DNA from: Duganella sp. SG902
GTDB taxonomy: Bacteria; Pseudomonadota; Gammaproteobacteria; Burkholderiales; Burkholderiaceae_D
Assembly: GCF_013376005.1 (NCBI RefSeq)
Contig: NZ_JABMJK010000009.1
Span: forward strand, 1 to 64,000
Direction: 5' to 3'
DNA: 64,000 bases
Shown: positions 24,059-33,609 of the stretch, piece after piece
Layout of the letters: each line of letters begins with the position of its first letter
Position numbering within the stretch: position 1 is the first letter of the stretch
Translations under genes and position numbers: made by a program
Notes under the pieces: model-generated
The model's input: the letters and a program-made list of their open reading frames with translations, nothing else
Told to the model about the DNA's origin: nothing
The model's database searches: none

Positions 24059-26488
24059 TCACATCTGACTCTTGAAAAACTTCTCCGGCGAGATGCGGAT
24101 GGCGGCGCCGGTCGGGCAGGCGCGCACGCAGGACGGCCCGCCCTTCAAGTCCTTGCACAAGTCGCATTTGACGGCCTTTTTCTGCACCGCCGGGTCGTAG
24201 TCGGCCTGACGCTCGCCGGGCGATGCACCAAGGCCGAACAGCAGCCACGAAAGGCCGCCGCCGCGCTTGGGCGGCTTGTCCACCGCCATCTGGATCACGC
24301 CATACGGACAATTGCGCTCGCAGTTGCCGCAACCGATGCAGGCGTCGCTGATGAACACCTCCCCTTGCAGCGAACGGCCGATGGCGTCCGGCGGACAGTC
24401 CTTCATGCAGTGCGGGTTCTCGCAGTGGCGGCAGGCGGTCGGCAGGTGGATGTTGGCAAAGGTCGGCCCCAGGGCGCGCTTCAAGCGCGAGGTGCCATTG
24501 TGCGTTTCCGCGCAGGCGGTCTCGCAGTTATTACACTGGATGCACATGGTCTCGTTGATCAGCAGGACATCCGAGGCCTCGCCCACGCCCTGCCCCAGCA
24601 GGAACTGCATCAACTCGCCGTCGCGGCTCTTGGTGTGCTCCAGCAGGACATTCTGCTCGGTGCGCGAGATGACCTGGTCCTCGACCGATTTGCGCCAGCT
24701 GGGATTGGCGATCAACTGATCGCGCACGGTTTCCGCGTCCAGCACCAGCGCCTCGGTCAGCACCGTGGCCGTCACCGTGGCGCTGCGCGGCGCATCGCGC
24801 AGCAGCGCCATCTCGCCGACGTAGTTACCGGCGGCGACGTACGACAGGATGCGCTCACCTCCGCGCACCTCGTCCTTGCGCGACACCGTGACCGAGCCGC
24901 GGCGGATCAGGTACATGCCGTCCGCCGGGTCGCCCTCCTTGAACAGCGTCTGCTTGGCCTCGTAACGCCTGACCGTGACGCCGCCGGCCACCAGCGCATC
25001 GATGGCGGTGCGCGACAGCATATTGCCGAGATAGTTGTAGATCGCGTTGCGCACGAAGACCATGTCCATGCGCTTGCGCACGTCGTCCACCGACGCGATC
25101 AGCTTGAGCATGGTGCGGCGCGGCGTTTCCATCAACACGCAATCGGCGCCGGCGCGGACAGTGGCGGTACGGCGGCGGCCGGAGATCAGGCCCATCTCGC
25201 CGAAATACTGGCCCTTTTCCAGCTTGATCTGGCGCACCTTGCCATCATTGCCGGTCAACTCGATTCCCACCGTGCCTTCCAAAATCGAGTAGAAGGTGTT
25301 GGTGTAGTCGAACTTGCGGAAGATGATGTCATCTTTGCGCGGTGTGAGCAGGGTGGAGTCCAGCATGAACTCGCGCAGCTGCAGCGTAGTGACGTGGCTA
25401 AACAGCGGGACGCCAGCCTTGATTTCATTGATGACCTTCGCCACCTGCACGCCCGGGCGCCACGGCACCAGTTTTTCACGCAGCAGCGCTTCATCGACCG
25501 GCTGCACCGGCTTGCCGACGATGGTTTGCACCACCTCGTAGCCCTGATTCATGGCCTGTTTGATCAGCGGGTAACCACCCAGCGCGCCGACGATGTACAG
25601 GCCCGGCACGTTGGACTCGTAGGAATCCGACAGCGCCGGCGTGGCGGCCGGATTCGCGTTCGGGAACACCACACCGAAGCTTTCGATCAGCTTGCGCGGC
25701 GGCGTCGCGCCCAGGCGGGCGATCACGCGGTGCGCGTGCACCAACTCCTCGCCGTGCTTGCCGTTGAAGACAAACAGCAGCGGCGTGTCGCTGGCCGGTT
25801 CGATGTATTTAGTGGTGGCGCTGTAGCGCACCTTGATCTTGCCGCTCTTTTCCGCCGCCGTGATCAGCACGCGGTTGCCCTCTTTGCAGGTGGCGAATTC
25901 CTCCTGGCGGTTCAGGATGTAGACCGTGTTCTTCTCGGCCAGCGCCAGCGCGTTCTCGATACCGGCATCGCCGGCGCCGACCACCACGATGGTCTCGCCG
26001 GAGAATTCGTCCGGATCGGACAGCGTGTACTGCACCTGCGGCAAATCCTCGCCCGGCACGCCCAGCTTGCGGATATTCCCCTGCAGGCCGATGGCCAGGA
26101 TCACATGCTTCGCGCGCCAGGTGCTGGCGTTCCCCCCGTTGCCCTGGCTGGTCAACGTGAAGACACCAGTGTCGGCGTCGCGCACGATGGCGGAGACGCG
26201 CTGGCCATGCACCACGTTGACGGCCTGCTGTCCCATCTCCTCGTTCCAGGTGGACAGCAGGGCCTCGCGCTTGCCGGCGCTGAAACTCAGGTCGCTGCGC
26301 AGCGGCAGGATGCCCGGTTCGGCCATCACGTGCTTGCCCTTCTGGTACTGGTGGATGGTGTCGGACAAATGCGGCTGCGCTTCCAACAGCACGTGGCGCA
26401 CGCCCAGCGCCTTGGCGCGGGCGGCGGCCGACAGGCCGGCCGGCCCAGAGCCGACGATAACGATCTCGTACAGTTCAGTAGCGTCCAT
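24059..26488 (-). CDS. flavoprotein NAD(P)H oxidoreductase fused to two cyclic-nucleotide-binding domains and a four-cluster ferredoxin
   Basis: 809 residues in four parts. (a) Residues ~1-335 are a thioredoxin reductase-like FAD/NAD(P) fold with IVGSGPAGLSAA (~13) and VVVGAGDAGIENA (~167); the CxxC active site of true thioredoxin reductases is absent. (b) and (c) Two cNMP-binding domains, with phosphate cassettes GEMGLISGRRRTATV (~431) and GEMALLRDAPRSATV (~558), each with the conserved Arg. (d) Residues ~645-800 hold sixteen Cys in four [4Fe-4S] motifs (CIQCNNCETAC, CRHCENPHCMKDCP, CIGCGNCERNCP, CDLCKD..SCVRACP), as in NrfC/DmsB-type proteins. There is no signal peptide, so it is cytosolic. 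It is the last gene of the multiheme operon, 2 nt after the pentaheme gene. It could link NAD(P)H to the cytochromes under cAMP or c-di-GMP-like control; direction of electron flow is unknown. Confidence 0.88.
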   Translation of the reverse strand: MDATELYEIVIVGSGPAGLSAAARAKALGVRHVLLEAQPHLSDTIHQYQKGKHVMAEPGILPLRSDLSFSAGKREALLSTWNEEMGQQAVNVVHGQRVSAIVRDADTGVFTLTSQGNGGNASTWRAKHVILAIGLQGNIRKLGVPGEDLPQVQYTLSDPDEFSGETIVVVGAGDAGIENALALAEKNTVYILNRQEEFATCKEGNRVLITAAEKSGKIKVRYSATTKYIEPASDTPLLFVFNGKHGEELVHAHRVIARLGATPPRKLIESFGVVFPNANPAATPALSDSYESNVPGLYIVGALGGYPLIKQAMNQGYEVVQTIVGKPVQPVDEALLREKLVPWRPGVQVAKVINEIKAGVPLFSHVTTLQLREFMLDSTLLTPRKDDIIFRKFDYTNTFYSILEGTVGIELTGNDGKVRQIKLEKGQYFGEMGLISGRRRTATVRAGADCVLMETPRRTMLKLIASVDDVRKRMDMVFVRNAIYNYLGNMLSRTAIDALVAGGVTVRRYEAKQTLFKEGDPADGMYLIRRGSVTVSRKDEVRGGERILSYVAAGNYVGEMALLRDAPRSATVTATVLTEALVLDAETVRDQLIANPSWRKSVEDQVISRTEQNVLLEHTKSRDGELMQFLLGQGVGEASDVLLINETMCIQCNNCETACAETHNGTSRLKRALGPTFANIHLPTACRHCENPHCMKDCPPDAIGRSLQGEVFISDACIGCGNCERNCPYGVIQMAVDKPPKRGGGLSWLLFGLGASPGERQADYDPAVQKKAVKCDLCKDLKGGPSCVRACPTGAAIRISPEKFFKSQM

Positions 26489-26490
26489 GA

Positions 26491-27852
26491 TTAATTCGCC
26501 TGCAGTGAAATGGTGCGCGACAGGCCTTGCAGGCCGTTCGCAAAAACGTCCGGCTTGAACGCATCCTCGTTGGCCAGCGACACGCGCAGCGCGGCCAGCT
26601 TGCGGTTCATCTCGGCCACGCCGGCCGCGCCGCCCAGCGCGCCCTGCTTCGCCAGCGACGACGACAGGCTGGAGATGGCCATGTAGGCCTGCTCGGCGCC
26701 GGCGTAGTCGGAGAACTGCTGGCGTTTGGCCTCATCGATCAGGCCTAGCAGCACCGCGCGCTGCATCAGCGGCGTGAAGCGCTGCTGTTCCAGCTTGTCG
26801 ATATAGCGTTGGATGGTGATCGACAGCGCCGAGGCCAGCGCCAGCGGACCGGCGCCGCGGCCGGCGACGCCGGCGGCGCTATTGCCCGCCACCGCCTGGT
26901 GCAGTTGCGCGACTTGCGCGCTGAAGGCGTTGGCGCCTGCGGGGTCGGTGGCGCGCACGATGGCGCGCAGCATCAGCAGATTGCTGTCGTTGAGGCGCAT
27001 GCGGCCCGGGCCCACGCCCAGGCGCGGCGTCCACTTCCTCTCGCTCATCGGGTGATGGCAGGCGTGGCAATCGAACAGCGCCAGTTCCGGGAACAGGCCA
27101 TCACGCCCGCGCTTAGGATCGGTCAACGCGTCCAGCTGGTTCTTCGACGCCAGCGCCTGGCCGATGGCCCACAGGCGCACGCTGTCGTAATCGCCCTTGC
27201 GCTTGCGCCAGTCGTCATCGATTTTGTAGTGGGCCGGCGCCAGTTGGGCGAAGGTGTCCAGCTCAAAGCTCAGGCGCGGGTGGCCCGCGCCCATGATGCG
27301 ATGCGAAACGAAGCGGCTGTTGTCGCCGACGTGGCAGGACAGGCACAACCTCGCCTGCTCCACCGGTTTCTCGGTCGGGTACATGCCCTTGGCGACGTTG
27401 TCCGCATGGGTGGCGCCGGGCGCGGTGTGCGAGCGGATCCACTTGTCGGCCGGGCCGTGGCAGGCCTCGCACCCGACGCCGTCGGACAGCATGTGGCGCT
27501 CGCCGCGCAGCGCCGGCGGCGGCGTGTGGGCGTGGCAGTCCAGGCATTCCTGCGCATTCTCCGCGCCCTGCTTGAGCCCCAGCTTGGCGGCGATGGAGCG
27601 CGACTGTGCGTTCAGCAGCACGGCATACGCCTTGGCATGCTTGTCGAGCCGCAGCCAGGTGGTGTATTCGTTCTGCTGCACGGTGGAGCCGGTCCACGGC
27701 GCCACCGCGCCGTGGCAGGTGCTGCTGGCGCAATTGACGGTGCCGACCGACTGGTGTGGCGACGCGTTGGGCAGCACTGGCGAAGTGCTGGAACTGGCGG
27801 CCAGCACCAGCCCGCAGGCCAGCATCAGGCAGGCGGACAGGATCCGTTTCAT
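26491..27852 (-). CDS. secreted pentaheme cytochrome c with one CX4CH site
   Basis: The 453-residue protein has a Sec signal peptide (MKRILSACLMLACGLVLAAS; the second Cys is a possible lipobox). It has four CXXCH heme sites (CLDCH, CEACH, CLSCH, CHACH) and one unusual CASSTCH (CX4CH) near residue 42. The second half after ~300 has no heme motif and is probably helical. The protein resembles the multiheme c554-like group and should be periplasmic or at the outer membrane. Start and stop are coupled to neighbours (4-nt overlap with the decaheme gene upstream, 2 nt to the reductase downstream). The electron partner is unknown. Confidence 0.88.
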   Translation of the reverse strand: MKRILSACLMLACGLVLAASSSTSPVLPNASPHQSVGTVNCASSTCHGAVAPWTGSTVQQNEYTTWLRLDKHAKAYAVLLNAQSRSIAAKLGLKQGAENAQECLDCHAHTPPPALRGERHMLSDGVGCEACHGPADKWIRSHTAPGATHADNVAKGMYPTEKPVEQARLCLSCHVGDNSRFVSHRIMGAGHPRLSFELDTFAQLAPAHYKIDDDWRKRKGDYDSVRLWAIGQALASKNQLDALTDPKRGRDGLFPELALFDCHACHHPMSERKWTPRLGVGPGRMRLNDSNLLMLRAIVRATDPAGANAFSAQVAQLHQAVAGNSAAGVAGRGAGPLALASALSITIQRYIDKLEQQRFTPLMQRAVLLGLIDEAKRQQFSDYAGAEQAYMAISSLSSSLAKQGALGGAAGVAEMNRKLAALRVSLANEDAFKPDVFANGLQGLSRTISLQAN

Positions 27853-30800
27853 TTCTTTCCTTTCTGCGCGCGCGGCACATAGTCGCCGGGCACACCCTGA
27901 TCGCTCACAGTCCAGACTTGCGCGTCAGGCTTTAAATACAGTTTAGCCATTTCGGCGGCGTTGAACGGGCGCGAGCCGATGCGGCCGAACACCGCGATCT
28001 GGCCGCCCGTCTCGTCGACCGCGCGGTCGCGGTCCAGGCCTTTGGACAGCGCCAGCGCCGGCGTGCGGGTGTGGCTCCATGCGATCAGCTGCGGCTTGGG
28101 CTCCGGCGAGAAACCGTAGAAACGCGGCTGCGTGTCCGGCGCCGTCAACTGCAGCACCTTGAGGCCATTGGCGCCGTCGGCCACGTAGCCGAACAGCGAG
28201 GCGTTGGTGGAGCCGACAATCACATCGCGCGCGTCATTCAGCTTGCCGTCGGCGTTGAACATCTGATAGACCTTCGGCTCCGCCGGCTTCTCGACATCGA
28301 TGATGGCCAGGCCTTGCTTGCCCGCCGCGACGTAGGCGTAAGTGCGCGCCACGTAGACTTTGCGCGCATCGTCCAGCGCCACGCGACCCGGCAGCAGCGC
28401 CGGCTTGGCCGGCAGCGTCACGTCGACCACGCGCAGGCCGCTCCGGTCGGTCACGAACAGGTAGCGGAACTGCAGCGCCGAGGCGCGCGCGCCGTCCAGC
28501 GGAATGGTGGCCAGATGGCGCGGCTTGAGCGGATCGTCCAGATCAACGATCACCATGCCGGCGTCGGCGGCGATGTAGGCGATATGCCCGCCCAGCACAA
28601 TGTGCTGCGCGCCGTTCAGCAGGCCGTTCGGATTCCATGTTAGCGCACGCTTGAGGAAGTTGTTGCGCGCCTCGCCGTCGGCCAGCGTGTCCACGTTCAC
28701 CAGAATCAGGCCCTCCTGCGCATCGCTGATGGCGGCGTAATGATAGATCGGGTGGAACGGCTGCTCCTGGTTCGTCACGCGCATCAAGTCGCCCTGATTG
28801 CGGGTCGGCGCGATCGGCTGGTTGGTCGGCAGCGCCATGCAGGTGGCGTTCCTGGACGGCACCTGCGTGTTTTGTCCCAGCGGCGAATACGGCGCGGTGA
28901 CGATACGCTGCGACACGCCCTTGTTGGCGATGCTGGCAACATCGTACACGCGCAAACCGCCCTTGCCTTCGGCGGTGAACAGGTACTCGCCGCGCAGTTG
29001 CAGGCAGTTGGCCGCGCCCTCGGTCGGATGCGAGTGCGTTTCGGTCAGCTCCATCTGACGCGCCTTGTGCTGCTCGTACCAGTCCGGATACGCGTAGCGT
29101 TGCAGATAGCTGCCCTTCACCGCCTGCGGCTCGTCCCACTCGGTGACGGTGGCCGCCTCCACGTGGCCCGCTTCGCCGATCCAGGCGTTGTAGCCGACGA
29201 AGTTGACGAAGTTGGTCCCTTGCAGCAGCAACTGCGCCATGATGGCGTTGTTGTCATTGGCCCTGGAAACGTGGCAATCGGAGCAGGTCTTGGTCTCCTC
29301 CTTGCGCTCGGTGTGCGGATAGTGTGGCGCAAACGCCTGCGACGAGAAGCCGCTGGCGGCGATCGGCGGCTGCTGGATGTAGATCTTCTCGCGGTTCGAG
29401 TTCACCGACGACAGCACCAGCGCGGAGCTGGAACGCACCGGCGTGATCTTCGATCCCTTGACCGGACCGGCCACGCCCAGCTGGAACATGTCGTCGCGCG
29501 CCACCTGCGGGTTGTACGAAGCGTAGTTGCGCGTTTCGCCGCCCTCGTAGTGCAGGCGTTCCGTCTTCCAGTTGGCCTGGATTGGCAAGTGGCAGCCGGC
29601 GCAGCTGGTGGTCCACGACAGGTGGCAGCTGTGGCAGCTCATCTTGTCGTTGTCGTGCGCCAGCTTGCCGACGCCCGGCCCCCACTTGCCTTGCTGGCCT
29701 TCCGGGCCGGCGCTCATCAACTTGGCGCGCGCGGCTTTCTCGTTGTAGTGCGGGTTGGCCGGATTGACCGAATCCTTCACCAGGCTGACTTCCCATTCCT
29801 TTTTCGGATCGGTGGCGGCGCGCTGATACAAGCGGCCTTCGCGCCACTCGAAACGCTGGCGGCCATCCTGCGTTTTCAGCAGCGACATATCCATGCCGCC
29901 CGGTTTGGCCGCCGGACCGCTGGTGCGCAAGGTCGGATATTTGGTGGCGCTGCCGTGGCAATCCACGCAATCGACCTCGATCGCCGCCGCCACTTCACCA
30001 TAGATATGGCCATTGCTATGCGCGTCCTGCGAGAAGTGGCAGTCCACGCACTGCATGCCCTTCTCCATGTGGATGGAAGCCAGGTGCACGGTCTTCTTGA
30101 ATTTATCCGGGTCGTTATCGTCGATGATATTGCCCTTGGCATCCAGCAGCGCACCCTTGCGGTCACGCTTGTAGATGGCGCGGAAATTCCAGCCGTGGCC
30201 GTGGTAGTCGGCGAACTGCGTATCCTTCAGCGTTGGATTCAGCTTGGAGACATTCTTCAGGAATTCCGGATCGCTCCAGTTGCCGCGCGTGGCCGCTTCT
30301 TCCGGATTGCGCGACTGGATGGCGCGGATCTCGGCGTCGGTCGGGTACTTCTGCTTCTTTGGCCACATGGCCGGCGCGTCCGATTCGTAGTCCCACATGG
30401 TGTAGCCGTAGAACGAGTTCACGAAAATGTTCGGCTGGTGCATATGGCAGGTCATGCACTGCGATGAGGGAATCGCGCGCGTGAATTCGTGCTTGATCGG
30501 ATGGCCCGGCTCGTTCTTCGGAATCGTTGGATCGGCCGTCCTGGTCATGCCGCTGTTGCCGGCCGCCGCGTAAGGGCCGGAGTGCAGCGGGTCGCGGTCG
30601 TTGGCGTAGATGGTATGGCAGGCGGTGCAACCGGAGGAGCGATAATCGCCCGGCTGCTCGTTCGTCCCGAGGAACCACAGGTGCGGATCGTTCAGGCGCG
30701 TCTTGGTGATGTTGATGGCCGGGACGGCGATACGGCCGCCGGTGCCCGGACCGCGGTTGGACTGGTGTATGTCGGGACGGCCCGGTTCATCCAGCTTTTG

Positions 30801-31610
30801 CAGTGTGCCGGAGCTGTTCGGCAGACCGATTTCCGGGAATGCGCTGCTGATCACGCGGCCGCCGCGCTCGAACACGCGGAACACGTCGGCCGGTGCGATG
30901 GTCTCCCACGCCGGCAGTGGATACAGGCGATCGAGGATGCCCTTCTCCACAAACAGCTGGTTATCCACGCGCAGCGGATTGACGATGGCCGCCGCCGCGC
31001 CTTCCGGCGTGTACGACTCGCCGAGGATGTAGCGTTTATAAGGCAGGATGCCGTTGTTGTAGCTGGCGCCGCCCCACAGCATGGCGGACGTCGCCATCAG
31101 GCTGCGTTCCTGCGCCTGGATGATGGGCAGGTGGCAGGCGCCGCATGCGTCGCGCGCCACGCGCAGGTCGCCCGGATTGATGAAGCGGATGTAGGCTGGA
31201 TGCTCCTGATTCAGCTTGGCGTAGGAACCTTGTGGATTGGCGGACGACGGGTACTTCCAGTACTTCTCGTTGCGCGGCAGGATGTGCGCGGCGTCCAGCG
31301 CCGAGCGGTAGGCCGGGCTGTCCGGCTTTCCTTCGCCGATGACGGAGGCATTGCCGCCGTGGCAGTCGGTGCAGCCCAGCACCACGCCGGGATTGGCGTG
31401 CATGGTGTGACGGTCGGTGACGGTGTGGCAGCTCAGGCAACCGGACGATTTGGCGTCGGCCTGCTGTTCGCTTTGCGCGGCGGGGGCGGCAGGCGCCATG
31501 ATGTAGTCGCGCAGCGTCAGCACCGCCGTGGAATTGGCGCTCACCAGCGATACCGCCGCAGCCGCCATCAGCAGCAGCGCCAGTGCGAGGATGTGTTTAA
31601 ACGCCTTCAT
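27849..31610 (-). CDS. giant decaheme cytochrome c with C-terminal LVIVD-repeat propeller
   Basis: The 1253-residue exported protein has an N-terminal hydrophobic leader (about 5-25). Ten CXXCH motifs fall in the first ~810 residues (CLSCH, CTDCH, CGACH, CTACH, CMTCH, CVDCH twice, CHSCH, CAGCH, CSDCH). From about residue 890 to 1170 come LVIVD-type repeats (GGLRVYDVAS, AGMVIVDLDDPLKP, SGLRVVDVTLPAKP, QGLAIIDVEKPAEP), expected to form a beta-propeller. LVIVD propellers are found on secreted bacterial and archaeal proteins and probably bind surfaces or partners. The gene is the fifth of the operon, 1 nt after the barrel gene. Size and export suggest an outer-membrane or extracellular electron carrier or reductase; the substrate is unknown. 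Confidence 0.9.
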   Translation of the reverse strand: MKAFKHILALALLLMAAAAVSLVSANSTAVLTLRDYIMAPAAPAAQSEQQADAKSSGCLSCHTVTDRHTMHANPGVVLGCTDCHGGNASVIGEGKPDSPAYRSALDAAHILPRNEKYWKYPSSANPQGSYAKLNQEHPAYIRFINPGDLRVARDACGACHLPIIQAQERSLMATSAMLWGGASYNNGILPYKRYILGESYTPEGAAAAIVNPLRVDNQLFVEKGILDRLYPLPAWETIAPADVFRVFERGGRVISSAFPEIGLPNSSGTLQKLDEPGRPDIHQSNRGPGTGGRIAVPAINITKTRLNDPHLWFLGTNEQPGDYRSSGCTACHTIYANDRDPLHSGPYAAAGNSGMTRTADPTIPKNEPGHPIKHEFTRAIPSSQCMTCHMHQPNIFVNSFYGYTMWDYESDAPAMWPKKQKYPTDAEIRAIQSRNPEEAATRGNWSDPEFLKNVSKLNPTLKDTQFADYHGHGWNFRAIYKRDRKGALLDAKGNIIDDNDPDKFKKTVHLASIHMEKGMQCVDCHFSQDAHSNGHIYGEVAAAIEVDCVDCHGSATKYPTLRTSGPAAKPGGMDMSLLKTQDGRQRFEWREGRLYQRAATDPKKEWEVSLVKDSVNPANPHYNEKAARAKLMSAGPEGQQGKWGPGVGKLAHDNDKMSCHSCHLSWTTSCAGCHLPIQANWKTERLHYEGGETRNYASYNPQVARDDMFQLGVAGPVKGSKITPVRSSSALVLSSVNSNREKIYIQQPPIAASGFSSQAFAPHYPHTERKEETKTCSDCHVSRANDNNAIMAQLLLQGTNFVNFVGYNAWIGEAGHVEAATVTEWDEPQAVKGSYLQRYAYPDWYEQHKARQMELTETHSHPTEGAANCLQLRGEYLFTAEGKGGLRVYDVASIANKGVSQRIVTAPYSPLGQNTQVPSRNATCMALPTNQPIAPTRNQGDLMRVTNQEQPFHPIYHYAAISDAQEGLILVNVDTLADGEARNNFLKRALTWNPNGLLNGAQHIVLGGHIAYIAADAGMVIVDLDDPLKPRHLATIPLDGARASALQFRYLFVTDRSGLRVVDVTLPAKPALLPGRVALDDARKVYVARTYAYVAAGKQGLAIIDVEKPAEPKVYQMFNADGKLNDARDVIVGSTNASLFGYVADGANGLKVLQLTAPDTQPRFYGFSPEPKPQLIAWSHTRTPALALSKGLDRDRAVDETGGQIAVFGRIGSRPFNAAEMAKLYLKPDAQVWTVSDQGVPGDYVPRAQKGKK

Positions 31611-31611
31611 G

Positions 31612-33609
31612 TCAGTAAGTCAGGACCATGTTGAATAAAACGGAATACAGCGTGCCCTGTTTGTCGCCATACAGGGCCTTGAGCGCTTTGCCGGGACGCA
31701 GCGCCGCGACCGAGCTGTTGATGATGACGTTCTGGTTGTAGAACGGCCGCCAGTGCATGCCCACCGACAGGTCGATGCCCATCTCCTTGGACGGCAACGC
31801 CTGCGCGCGCAGCACTTCCAGCACACGGGTGTCCATGAAGCGCAGATAGGAGACATTGCCGAACACGCGCAGTTCCGGCAGCAGGTCCATGTCCGCGCCC
31901 ACGCCAACCAGCGCCAGGCCGGGATTGACGAAGTTGGACTGGCCTTCATCTTTCGATGACCGCAGCGAAGGCAATATGCCGTTGCGGCCGGACAGCGCCA
32001 CGCCGCCGCCACCGATCAGCGGCAAACCTTGCCGGATCGAGAAGCTGGTATCGGAACCGGCGATCTGCGGGTTTTCCAGGATGGCGTCGAAGCCGGTGGA
32101 CTTGTTGTCGTACGGGTCCTTGTCGCCGGAAGCCAGCACCAGCGAGGCGCGTGCGCGTATCCAGCTGAAGTCGCGCGACAGTTCGCTGGCGTGGAAGCCC
32201 GCGCGGATCCGCTGCGCGCCATGCGCCAGCGGGTCGTGTTCGTTGTGGCCGAACGCCAGATACGTGGCCGTGGACAGGTTCCACGCGCCGATATGCCCGT
32301 CGCCGCTGTAGCCCAGGTAGGTGACGTGGTAGCGGTGCGAGCGCAAATCGCCCAGGAAAGCCGGACGCACCAGGAAGCCGTTGGTGTCGTAGGCTTTTTC
32401 GGTGTCCGCATTGCGGTTGTGGACGACGCTGGCCTGCGACGTGAAGCCGACCCACGGCCAGTCTTGGCGATACAAGTTGGCCAGATAGACCTGATCCTTG
32501 CGCAGTCCTTTGCCGACCGCGTTCAAGCCGCTGTTGCTGTCTTTCTCGAAGCGCGCGAACGCGGCGATGTTGTACTGCCAGCGGTTGTTGTCGCGATTGC
32601 CGAACAAGCGCACGCCGAACGGCGAGTCCTGAAACAGGAAGCCCCGGAAATCGTTGGTGAACGGCTGGATGCCAACCCGCAGGCTGTCGAAGTCGTAGCG
32701 GTCGGAGACGTTGCGCAGGTGGACGTCCGCGAACATCTCCTGTATGCCCACGAAGTTGTCGGTACGGCGCTTGCCCTGCGATGGGTCGATGCGCAGCGCG
32801 CCCGCCTCCTGCACCAAGGCGCGGTTGAAGTTGAACACCGGGACGAAGCGCAGTTCATAGTCCGGCGGCCGGAACGTGGTGTCGCCCTTGATCAGCCCCA
32901 GGTTCAGAATCAGGTTCTGCACCATCACCGTTTGCTGGCCGCGCCCGAAGATGTCGTTGGCGCCCGGCGCGATGCCGATCTGGCCGGCCACCGGCGTCGG
33001 CAGGCGGCGCAGCTCCAGCAGCGAGTCGGAGACCACGCCGAGGTTGAAGAACAGATCCGGCGCGTACTGCTTGAGGACGGGCAGGTCGGCTTTCAGGGCG
33101 TTCTGGTTGTATGGGTCATACCATGGGAACTTGAAGCCCAAGGTTTGCATCAGGCGCCAGCGGTCCGCTATCGGCAGGGATTCACGCGGCAGGTTGGCTT
33201 GCGGCGGCGGCACCTGCGATGGATCGATCGCAGGCAGAACGGCCAGTTGCGGCACGCCGGCGTTTGCGCCCGGACGTGCGGGCGTGATGCCATCGGCGGC
33301 TTCCGGAGCGCGTGCCGCGCCGGGGGCGTCGAAGACCTCTATCGTCATTTCCCCATATTCCGCAGGCACCATCTGGATCCAGCCGGCGCGCTGTGCATCC
33401 AGCGGCACCTTGTACCAGTCGCCGCGCTGCTCAAGAATACCAACCATCGCGCCGCGCGACAGCTCGGCCAGCGGCAGCGACTTGGCCGAAGGTTCGGCGC
33501 GCACCGGTACGGTGACGGCCAGCACCTGCAACTGCTGCGGCGCAGCCTGCGCGGCGACCGCCACCAGAACTGCAGCCACACCAAAAGAGAACGCGGTTTT
33601 ATATGCCAT
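31612..33609 (-). CDS. SH3-domain protein with probable outer-membrane beta-barrel
   Basis: The 665-residue protein has a signal peptide (MAYKTAFSFGVAAVLVAVAAQA), then a bacterial SH3 domain (about 27-95: VPVRAEPSAKSLPLAELSRGAMVGIL and WYKVPLDAQRAGWIQMVP). A Pro-rich linker follows. The last ~480 residues alternate polar and hydrophobic positions with many aromatics and end in SVLFNMVLTY, consistent with a 16-or-more-stranded barrel. The ATG at 33609 overlaps the end of the GlcG-like gene by 11 nt; a longer upstream frame is not needed. Among multiheme genes, a large barrel suggests a porin that lets a cytochrome cross the outer membrane, as in MtrB/PioB-type conduits, but I recognise no direct homology to those families. 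Confidence 0.7.
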   Translation of the reverse strand: MAYKTAFSFGVAAVLVAVAAQAAPQQLQVLAVTVPVRAEPSAKSLPLAELSRGAMVGILEQRGDWYKVPLDAQRAGWIQMVPAEYGEMTIEVFDAPGAARAPEAADGITPARPGANAGVPQLAVLPAIDPSQVPPPQANLPRESLPIADRWRLMQTLGFKFPWYDPYNQNALKADLPVLKQYAPDLFFNLGVVSDSLLELRRLPTPVAGQIGIAPGANDIFGRGQQTVMVQNLILNLGLIKGDTTFRPPDYELRFVPVFNFNRALVQEAGALRIDPSQGKRRTDNFVGIQEMFADVHLRNVSDRYDFDSLRVGIQPFTNDFRGFLFQDSPFGVRLFGNRDNNRWQYNIAAFARFEKDSNSGLNAVGKGLRKDQVYLANLYRQDWPWVGFTSQASVVHNRNADTEKAYDTNGFLVRPAFLGDLRSHRYHVTYLGYSGDGHIGAWNLSTATYLAFGHNEHDPLAHGAQRIRAGFHASELSRDFSWIRARASLVLASGDKDPYDNKSTGFDAILENPQIAGSDTSFSIRQGLPLIGGGGVALSGRNGILPSLRSSKDEGQSNFVNPGLALVGVGADMDLLPELRVFGNVSYLRFMDTRVLEVLRAQALPSKEMGIDLSVGMHWRPFYNQNVIINSSVAALRPGKALKALYGDKQGTLYSVLFNMVLTY

